This document shows positions 1 to 5,836 of a stretch of DNA of 18,368 nucleotides, piece by piece. The translations under genes were made by a program, and so were the position numbers. Under the pieces are notes generated by a model, which was not told where the DNA came from, made no database searches, and worked only from the letters and a program-made list of their open reading frames with translations. Positions within the stretch are counted from its first letter, which is position 1. Each line of letters opens with the position of its first letter. Source of the DNA: UBA5336 sp964412785 (GTDB taxonomy: Bacteria; Pseudomonadota; Alphaproteobacteria; Caulobacterales; Hyphomonadaceae); NCBI GenBank assembly GCA_964412785.1, contig CAYPQD010000051.1:1-18368 (forward strand), read 5' to 3'.

Positions 1-1
1 G

Positions 2-1669
2 CCGGACGGGGCGGAAAACGGCGGGCCGCTGACCTTGGCCTATGCTGCGCCGGAGCAGCTTGGCCGCGACGCCCTGACGGTGGCGACCGACATCTTCGCC
101 CTCGGCATGGTGCTGCACGAATTGCTGGCCGGCGAACTGCCGGTGCGGCGCAGCGATGGCGGCGTGGAAATAGAGGAGGCCGCGCTGGCCAGCGCCGAGA
201 TTGCGGCGATCTGCCGCCGTGCCTGCGCCGCCGAGCCGTCGCAGCGCTATGCCTCCGCCGGCGCGCTCGGCGAGGATGTTCGCGCCGTGCTCGACCACCG
301 GCCCGTCATGGCCCGCGCCGGCGGATCCGGCTATCGCTTCGGTAAGCTGCTGCGCCGCTTTCCGGTCGCCAGCACACTCGCCGCGGCGGCCGCTGCCGCG
401 ATCCTCGCCGGCCTCGTCGCCAGCACCCTGTTTGCCCTGCGCGCCGAACGCGAGGCCAACGAGGCCCGCGAGGCGCTGGCACGCTCTGAGTATTTTCTGA
501 ACACCGCGAAACGGCGCACGGCGACCCTGCTTGCCTATGGCGATGCGATGCAGCGCCTGTTCGGCGGCGAGGCCGATGTCGAACGCCAGACTCAGATCCT
601 GTTCGACTACTGGCAGGAAGCCCATTCTCTGCGGGCGGAGAAGCCGGACAATGCCGCCCGGCTGAGCTTTGCGATCGGCCGGCACTTCCTGTTCCGGAAC
701 GACTACGAGACAGCCGAGGAGATCCTGTCTGCCTGGGTCAGCGAGGGCTATGGCGATCCCGACCTCCTCGCTGACGGGAAGCAGTTCCTTGCGCTTGTCT
801 ACATGAACACCAGCCGCCCCGCCCTTGCCGAGCCTCTGACTCGCGAAACGGTCGCGCGGTATGCCGGCAGCTATGAGGCAAACTCCAGCAACCATGCGGC
901 CTCGGCGATCCAGTTGGCGTCGATCACCAACGCGTCGGAGGACGTTGCCGAAGCGGAGCGGATCATCTCGAAGATGCTGAATGGCGACCACGGCCTCGGC
1001 GACCAGACGCTCGCCTATTTCTACAGCAAGCTCGGGCAGCTGCGCGCGGGCCGGGGAGATTTCGAGGGCGCCTATGAGGCGACAGCCCAAGCCGTCGCTG
1101 TGGAGGAGGGAAACCCGATCTCCGGGGCCCATGGCCGCGACACCCGCCGGCTGAACCTTGCCGAGTACGAACTGTTCCTGCGGCGCGATCCCGCGGCGGC
1201 CCGTGCGCTGGTCCGCAAGGCGCTGGACGAGGAGACCGGCGAGACCAACAATCGCTGGAATGCCGGCAGGGCCAAGACGCTGCTGGGCCTGGTTGCCCTG
1301 AAAGAGGGGGATGCGCCGGGGGCGCGCGCACTCCTTGACGAGGCGCGCCGCGCCCTCGCTGACACCGGAACCGGGACAAGCGAGTATTTCGGCGCGCTGA
1401 TGGCGCTCGCCGAGGCCGAAGCCGCCGCCGGCGATCTTGCGTCCGCCGAAGCGCGTCTTGAGGAAGGCCGTGCGCTGGTCGGTCCCCCTGCGGACGCCTC
1501 GCCGGACTACCGCACGCTGCGCCTGCGCCTTGCTGAGGCCCGTGTGCGGCAGCGCGCGCCCGATCTGACGTCAGTCGACGAGGCCGCCATACGGATCGCC
1601 GGCGATCTGGAACTGACGGACCGCTACCGCGACCTGGCCGAGGCGGGCCTCGCCGCCCCCCTGCCCTGA
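2..1669 (+). CDS. Ser/Thr protein kinase with TPR-like periplasmic region (5' part missing)
   Basis: This is the C-terminal part of a Hanks-type kinase. The reading frame is open to the window edge, so the catalytic loop and ATP-binding lobe lie outside. What is visible starts at the P+1/APE region (Tyr-Ala-Ala-Pro-Glu-Gln, bases 41-58), followed by subdomain IX (Thr-Asp-Ile-Phe-Ala-Leu-Gly, from about base 89) and the end of the C-lobe. An Ala/Leu-rich transmembrane helix lies at about 362-440 with two Arg just before it, and a short Glu/Arg-rich coiled segment follows. The remaining roughly 390 residues are helical, with paired Ala/Leu/Tyr positions typical of degenerate TPR repeats, and are predicted to be outside the cytoplasm. 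The gene ends base-to-base against the convergent ECF sigma gene. In known ECF/kinase pairs the kinase phosphorylates the sigma factor; applying that here is inference. The internal TTG at 35 is not a likely start because the kinase domain continues upstream. Confidence 0.9.
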   Translation, partial: PDGAENGGPLTLAYAAPEQLGRDALTVATDIFALGMVLHELLAGELPVRRSDGGVEIEEAALASAEIAAICRRACAAEPSQRYASAGALGEDVRAVLDHRPVMARAGGSGYRFGKLLRRFPVASTLAAAAAAAILAGLVASTLFALRAEREANEAREALARSEYFLNTAKRRTATLLAYGDAMQRLFGGEADVERQTQILFDYWQEAHSLRAEKPDNAARLSFAIGRHFLFRNDYETAEEILSAWVSEGYGDPDLLADGKQFLALVYMNTSRPALAEPLTRETVARYAGSYEANSSNHAASAIQLASITNASEDVAEAERIISKMLNGDHGLGDQTLAYFYSKLGQLRAGRGDFEGAYEATAQAVAVEEGNPISGAHGRDTRRLNLAEYELFLRRDPAAARALVRKALDEETGETNNRWNAGRAKTLLGLVALKEGDAPGARALLDEARRALADTGTGTSEYFGALMALAEAEAAAGDLASAEARLEEGRALVGPPADASPDYRTLRLRLAEARVRQRAPDLTSVDEAAIRIAGDLELTDRYRDLAEAGLAAPLP

Positions 1670-2236
1670 TCAGCGCCGGATGCCCATCTGCTCGGCGAGC
1701 CAGGCGCGGACATCGGCCCATTCCCGGCGCACGGTACGGCGCGACAGGCCGAGCGCCTCGGCCGCCTCCTCCTCTGTCATGCCGCCAAAATAGCGCGCAT
1801 CGACAATCCGCATCCAGCGCGGGCGTGTCTCGCGCAGTTTCTCAAGCAGGTCGGCGATGATGACGATCTCCTCCGGGTCCTCGCCGAATTCCGGCATCAG
1901 ACCGTCGCCCTCCTCATAGGCCACATGGGCCGCGCCGCCGCCGCGCCGGACCGCCAGCTTCCGGCGGGCATGGTCGACGATCACATGGCGCATGGCCAGC
2001 GCCACCGCGCGCAGGAAATGCATCGTCGAGGCCCAGTCGCCGCGGGCCGACACCCTGATCAGGCTCTCATGCAGCAGGTCGCTGGTCGCCAGCGTGTCGC
2101 GCAGGCGAGCCCGGCGCCGCTTGGCGCGCGCCATTTCCACCAGACCGTCATAGTGGGCCTCGACCAGCCGACGGGCCATGTCACGCTCTGCCTCGGTATA
2201 ATCCGAGGCCGCGTCGAGGCGGACGGGGTCTTGCAT
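1670..2236 (-). CDS. ECF-type RNA polymerase sigma factor (Sig-70_X6-like)
   Basis: A 188-residue protein with the two-domain ECF layout. Region 2 lies at about residues 20-95: Asp53-Leu-Leu-His-Glu-Ser matches the His-Glu signature of the TIGR02999-type family, and Val-Asp-His-Ala-Arg-Arg-Lys near 90-97 is also typical. Region 4 lies at about 135-185 and ends in a helix-turn-helix (Glu-Ala-Ala-Glu-Ala-Leu-Gly-Leu-Ser-Arg-Arg-Thr-Val). The acidic Asp-Ala-Glu-Asp usual in region 2.2 of ordinary ECF factors reads Ala-Thr51-Ser52-Asp here. That matters because some kinase-linked ECF factors need Thr phosphorylation to supply the missing negative charge. No anti-sigma factor gene is adjacent; the neighbouring regulator is the convergent kinase. 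The ATG at 2236 is chosen because it gives a full-length family member. There is no clear Shine-Dalgarno sequence, and a TATAAT lies only 8 bases upstream, so the message may be leaderless. Confidence 0.9.
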   Translation of the reverse strand: MQDPVRLDAASDYTEAERDMARRLVEAHYDGLVEMARAKRRRARLRDTLATSDLLHESLIRVSARGDWASTMHFLRAVALAMRHVIVDHARRKLAVRRGGGAAHVAYEEGDGLMPEFGEDPEEIVIIADLLEKLRETRPRWMRIVDARYFGGMTEEEAAEALGLSRRTVRREWADVRAWLAEQMGIRR

Positions 2237-2244
2237 CTGCCCAG

Positions 2245-2250
2245 ATTATA
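2245..2250 (-). promoter_or_regulatory. TATAAT -10-like element of the sigma gene
   Basis: Read on the minus strand, bases 2250 to 2245 are a perfect TATAAT, rare in sequence this GC-rich. Eight bases separate it from the sigma factor ATG at 2236, so a transcript starting at the normal distance would begin at or almost at the start codon. No good -35 hexamer lies 17 bases upstream (the sequence there is TGGCCC). It could be a chance match. Confidence 0.35.
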
Positions 2251-2305
2251 GGCGCTGCGCCGCGGGCGGGCCAGTCCGCCAGACGCAATGGCCGCCCGGG
2301 GATAC

Positions 2306-2338
2306 TAAGACGCGGAGAAACCAGTTAAGACACGCAGA
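2306..2338 (+). repeat. Direct repeat pair upstream of cysD, possible operator
   Basis: TAAGACGCGGAGA (2306-2318) and TAAGACACGCAGA (2326-2338) match at 11 of 13 positions, with starts exactly 20 bases apart, about two helical turns. They sit 28-60 bases before the cysD ATG, in the divergent region shared with the sigma gene. This spacing is typical of tandem activator or repressor sites on one face of the DNA. No regulator is identified. Confidence 0.4.
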
Positions 2339-2365
2339 CACTGATCGACGAGGGCGCGGCACACA

Positions 2366-3259
2366 ATGCAAACCATCAACTATCTCGAACGGCTGGAGAG
2401 CGAGGCCATCCAGATCCTGCGCGACGGGGTGGCCGAAGCCGAACGCCCGGTCCTCCTCTTTTCCGGCGGCAAGGACTCAACCGTGCTGGCGCACCTTGCC
2501 ATGCGCGCCTTCTACCCCTCGCCGCCGCCTCTGCCGCTGCTGCATGTCAACTCCACCTGGGAGTTCCGCGAGGTGATCGAATTCCGTGACGCCTTCGCCA
2601 CGCGCCATGGTTTCCGCCTGGAAGAGCACCACAATGCCGAGGGCAAGGGGCTCGGTCTCAACCCGATCCACCATGGCGACACCTACACCACGATGATGCG
2701 CACCGAGGCGCTGAAACAGGCGCTCGATCTCGGCAATTACGATGTCATCTTCGGCGGCGCCCGGCGGGACGAGGAAGCGACCCGCGCCAAGGAGCGGATC
2801 GTCTCGGTGCGCGGGCGCGGCCACAGCTGGGACCCGAAGAACCAGCGCCCTGAACTCTGGGCCAATTACAACTGGCGGCGCAGCGATGACCAGTCCCTGC
2901 GCGCCTACCCGATCTCGAACTGGACAGAGTATGACCTCTGGACCTACATCCTGACCCGCGACATTGCGCTTTGCCCGCTCTATTTCGCCGCCGACCGGCC
3001 GGTGGTGGAGCGCAACGGCCAGTTCATCGTCATCGACAGCCAGGAGCAGGCAGACGCGCTCGGCTTTGGCGCGACGGTGTCGCGGCGTGTGCGCTTCCGC
3101 TCGCTCGGCTGCTGGCCGGTCACGGCTGCCGTGCTGTCACAGGCCGACAGCCTCGAAGGCGTCGTCAGCGAGACGTTCGCCACCCGCAACTCCGAGCGCA
3201 GCGGCCGGGTGAGCGATGCCGGCTCGCTGGAATCCCAGAAACGGGAGGGGTATTTCTGA
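2366..3259 (+). CDS. cysD: Sulfate adenylyltransferase subunit 2-like protein (CysD family), without adjacent cysN
   Basis: A 297-residue PP-loop ATP pyrophosphatase close to the usual CysD length (about 300). CysD with the GTPase CysN forms adenosine 5'-phosphosulfate from ATP and sulfate in the cytoplasm, for cysteine synthesis or for sulfation. Seen here: PP-loop Ser33-Gly-Gly-Lys-Asp-Ser38, Gly-Gly-Ala-Arg-Arg-Asp-Glu-Glu (130-137), the Trp-Asp-Pro-Lys-Asn-Gln-Arg-Pro-Glu-Leu-Trp block (155-165), Arg-Phe-Arg-Ser-Leu-Gly-Cys-Trp-Pro near 247, and a Lys-Arg-Glu-Gly-Tyr-Phe end, all CysD signatures. It is atypical in reading Ser-Gly-Gly-Lys-Asp-Ser where canonical CysD has Ser-Ile-Gly-Lys-Asp-Ser, and His-Val-Asn62-Ser where canonical CysD has His-Val-Asp-Thr. 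A GAGGG at 2350-2354 supports the ATG. No cysN, cysC or cysH lies next to it: the upstream gene is divergent and the downstream gene convergent. It is either a lone subunit using a distant CysN or a specialised paralogue. Confidence 0.88.
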   Translation: MQTINYLERLESEAIQILRDGVAEAERPVLLFSGGKDSTVLAHLAMRAFYPSPPPLPLLHVNSTWEFREVIEFRDAFATRHGFRLEEHHNAEGKGLGLNPIHHGDTYTTMMRTEALKQALDLGNYDVIFGGARRDEEATRAKERIVSVRGRGHSWDPKNQRPELWANYNWRRSDDQSLRAYPISNWTEYDLWTYILTRDIALCPLYFAADRPVVERNGQFIVIDSQEQADALGFGATVSRRVRFRSLGCWPVTAAVLSQADSLEGVVSETFATRNSERSGRVSDAGSLESQKREGYF

Positions 3260-3278
3260 ACACTCCGGCGCGGGCGCC

Positions 3279-5540
3279 CTAACGCTGCCAGCGCAGCGCG
3301 ATGCCGAAGGTCTGCGGCTCGTTGACGAAACCGGTCAGGTTGTTGAAATCGATCGCGCCCGTCAGCGCCTGCTCGTCAAGGATATTGCGGCCAAACACCG
3401 AAACGTCATAACCGGCATTGGCGGCATAGCCCACGCGCAGGCCGCCCTCCCAATAGCCCTCCTGGCCGAACTCGGCGCTGTCATACAGGAAGAAATTGGT
3501 GTCTCCCTTGTAGGCCCAGTCGGTATAGCCATAGACCTCGCCACCCGGCGCCGGGATCGCGTAGCGCGCCGTTACATTGCCGATCCACTCCGGCGCATTG
3601 GGGAAACTGTTGCCGGAGATGTTGTAGCCGAGGAGCGCGCCGTCCTCGTCGAACACCGGCGGGTCGAGCACGGTGCACGGCGCGCCGCAGCCCGGCGCCA
3701 CCAGCAGGTCGTCCTTGATCTCGGTATGATTGTAGGAGAGCCCGGCCGTCACCAGCAGCTCCGGAACCGGCAGCGCCTCAATGTCCAGCTCGAAACCATA
3801 GCCCTCGCCCTTGTCGGCGTTGAACAGCGCGACGGTGTTGTCGAGACCACCGACAATGGTGAGTTGCTGGTCGCTGACCTCGTAGAAATACAGGCTCGTA
3901 TTTGCGCGCAGGCGGTCGTCGAACAGCTCCGACTTGCTGCCGAACTCATAGGAGAGCACCGTCTCGCTGTCGGCGATGGATACCGTATCGCCGAACACCA
4001 GCCGGCCCTGGATGGACGGGCCGCGGTAGCCGCGCGCGATGCGCGCGTAGAGATTGGTCTGATCATTCGCGGCATAGGTGGCCGAGATGTCCCAACTCGG
4101 CTGCTCATCGCTTGCCGAGCCCTCGATCGGGCCGAGGGGTGGCGCGCCGAACGGCCCCAGCGTCCGCTCCACGGAAAAGTCCTTGGTGTCCTCCGTCCAG
4201 CGGGCGCCACCGGCCAGCGTCAGCCGGTCGGTCGCCGCATAGGCAAGCGATGCGAAAACGCCAACGCTGTCGGCATTGTTGGTGCGAATGGCAATGCCGT
4301 TGACCGGCTGGCCTGGCGCCAGCGTGTCATAACTGCGCGAGGTGATCTGCACGTCCTCGTCGAACAGGAACAGCCCCGCCTGGCCCGTGAGGCGCCCGCC
4401 GCCATCATAGGCAAAGCGCAACTCATGGGTGACCTGGGACAGGTCGTCGACCTCGCCGGAGCTTTCCGACGGAAACGGGATGAAACCCGGGCCGAAATTC
4501 CCCTCGCCGAGGAAGGCCGCGCCGAACCCGCCGTCAATGTCACCGCGCGAGAAAATCTCGGCATTTTCCCAGCCGAAAATATAGGTCGCCTGCCACGCCT
4601 GGCTGAGAGACTGTTCAAGGGTCAGCGTAACGCCCCAGGCGGTCTGCTCCAGCGGGCTGTTGTCGGCCTGCGAGGCATCCTGGAACACGGTTTCGAAGTC
4701 GAAATCCTCAACCAGGCCGCCAGTACCCGGGCGGATGATGTTCGCCCGGAACAGGCGGCCATTGCTGTCATTCTCGCGGGCATGGACGTTGAGGAGGGCA
4801 GAGAAGTCACTGTCGAACGGCGTGAACAGGGCCTGCAGGCGGATCGCCTTCTCCTCAAATCCCTCATAGATGTCGTCCTCACCGGTAAAGCGATTGTCGA
4901 CGAAATTCTCGCGCCGCTGGTACAGGCCGGACGCGCGCACCGCCAGCGCCGGATCGACACGCCCGCCGACCGCCCCTTCCAGGTCGACAAGATCATGACT
5001 GCCATAGGCGGCGCGGACATATGCCTCGAAATCATCGCCCGGGCGAACACTGTCGAACTTGATGATGCCGCCGGGGCTGTTGCGGCCGAACAGTGTCCCC
5101 TGCGGACCGCGCAGCACCTCGATCGCGGCGATGTCGAAGACCGGGTAGCCCTTCAGGATCGGGTTCTCATACGGCACGCCATCATAAACCAGCGAGATCG
5201 GCTGGGTGGCGTTAAGGTCGAAATCGGTGTTGCCGAAGCCACGGATATAGAAGCGCGGAAACGCCCGGCCAAAGGAGCTTTCCGCGATCACGCTCGGCAC
5301 CCGCGCCGACAGGAAACGCACATCGGCGCCGCTCGCCTTCAGCGTGTCCAGCTTCTCGCCGCCGACCGTGGTGATCGAGATCGGCACGTCCTGCAGGTTC
5401 TCTTCGACCTTCTGGGCTGTCACGGTCACGGTCGACAGGCGCGCCTCCAACGGCTCGCCCTCCTGCCCCAGCGCCATCATTGGCACGGTCAGGCCCAGCG
5501 CAGCGACGGTGGTCGCGCGAAGGAAGAGGGTACGTGTCAT
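3279..5540 (-). CDS. TonB-dependent outer-membrane receptor
   Basis: A 753-residue outer-membrane receptor that imports a substrate using TonB/ExbBD energy. It has a signal peptide of about 25 residues (Met-Thr-Arg, hydrophobic core, Met-Ala-Leu-Gly then Gln). A TonB-box-like Thr-Val-Thr-Val-Thr-Ala-Gln follows near residue 37. The plug domain, about 45-160, contains Ile-Glu-Val-Leu-Arg-Gly-Pro-Gln-Gly-Thr-Leu-Phe-Gly-Arg-Asn, the strongest family signature. The rest alternates like a 22-strand beta-barrel. The last residues are Leu-Arg-Trp-Gln-Arg, so the usual terminal aromatic residue is displaced to position -3. The substrate cannot be read from sequence; there is no neighbouring siderophore, B12 or glycoside gene and no STN domain for an anti-sigma relay. 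The gene stands alone, convergent with cysD (19 bases between the two stops), with a 296-base leader region upstream. No good ribosome-binding site precedes the ATG. Confidence 0.95.
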   Translation of the reverse strand: MTRTLFLRATTVAALGLTVPMMALGQEGEPLEARLSTVTVTAQKVEENLQDVPISITTVGGEKLDTLKASGADVRFLSARVPSVIAESSFGRAFPRFYIRGFGNTDFDLNATQPISLVYDGVPYENPILKGYPVFDIAAIEVLRGPQGTLFGRNSPGGIIKFDSVRPGDDFEAYVRAAYGSHDLVDLEGAVGGRVDPALAVRASGLYQRRENFVDNRFTGEDDIYEGFEEKAIRLQALFTPFDSDFSALLNVHARENDSNGRLFRANIIRPGTGGLVEDFDFETVFQDASQADNSPLEQTAWGVTLTLEQSLSQAWQATYIFGWENAEIFSRGDIDGGFGAAFLGEGNFGPGFIPFPSESSGEVDDLSQVTHELRFAYDGGGRLTGQAGLFLFDEDVQITSRSYDTLAPGQPVNGIAIRTNNADSVGVFASLAYAATDRLTLAGGARWTEDTKDFSVERTLGPFGAPPLGPIEGSASDEQPSWDISATYAANDQTNLYARIARGYRGPSIQGRLVFGDTVSIADSETVLSYEFGSKSELFDDRLRANTSLYFYEVSDQQLTIVGGLDNTVALFNADKGEGYGFELDIEALPVPELLVTAGLSYNHTEIKDDLLVAPGCGAPCTVLDPPVFDEDGALLGYNISGNSFPNAPEWIGNVTARYAIPAPGGEVYGYTDWAYKGDTNFFLYDSAEFGQEGYWEGGLRVGYAANAGYDVSVFGRNILDEQALTGAIDFNNLTGFVNEPQTFGIALRWQR

Positions 5541-5688
5541 GGAAGAGGAGCCCCTGATTGGTCTTCTGCGACCATGACGGAAATGTGAAAAACGCGCCCG
5601 CGGTCAAGTTCGCAGGCGCACAACAGCGCGTGATCGACGCCGTCAGTGGCCAGGCGTGGCGCAATTGCCACAAAACCGGTCAGGGACA

Positions 5689-5716
5689 GCTTGCCCGACA
5701 AGCAGGTTTGCCCGAC
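5689..5716. repeat. Direct repeat and hairpin upstream of the receptor gene
   Basis: TTGCCCGAC occurs at 5691-5699 and again at 5708-5716, 17 bases apart. The left copy lies inside an inverted repeat, GCTTG (5689-5693) and CAAGC (5699-5703) with a 5-base loop. The element is 150-175 bases upstream of the TonB receptor start and may be an operator or leader structure. Nothing more specific can be said. Confidence 0.3.
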
Positions 5717-5784
5717 CCTTGGCCGTCATGGACCGGATAGATGCCTGGAGCCTTTTCCTGCCGGCCCCCGCGCAAGCGAACGGC

Positions 5785-5813
5785 CCGGTCGTGTATCAGG
5801 ACCCGACGACCGG
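5785..5813 (-). terminator. Possible hairpin terminator after the 764-residue protein gene
   Basis: CCGGTCGT (5785-5792) and ACGACCGG (5806-5813) form an 8-base-pair perfect stem with a 13-base loop. It begins 24 bases past the stop codon of the leftward gene ending at 5837. There is no T-run after it on the minus strand, so it would be an imperfect intrinsic terminator or simply a 3'-end stabilising stem. Confidence 0.3.
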
Positions 5814-5836
5814 TCGGGGCCGGGCATTGCCGCCGA

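Noticed and set aside
963..1721. A 252-codon minus-strand frame opposite the kinase tail
   Set aside because: Arg/Pro/Gly-rich shadow of the kinase, running through the sigma gene end in another frame.
3267..3278. GGCGC/GCGCC hairpin between cysD and the TonB receptor as a bidirectional terminator
   Set aside because: The stem is only 4-5 base pairs, the loop is very small, and there is no T-run on either strand.
3216..5588. A 790-codon open frame on the plus strand opposite the TonB receptor
   Set aside because: It lacks any recognisable domain or signal and lies wholly opposite a clear receptor gene. GC-rich codon bias in that gene keeps the complementary frame open.
5602..5607. TTGACC on the minus strand as the -35 box of the TonB receptor
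   Set aside because: The sequence 17 bases downstream (ATTTCC) is a poor -10 match, so I do not call a promoter.
5656..5671. GTGGC/GCCAC hairpin in the receptor leader followed by AAAA
   Set aside because: The stem is short and there is no T-run in either reading direction, so it is not a supported terminator or riboswitch. No conserved riboswitch core was recognised around it.
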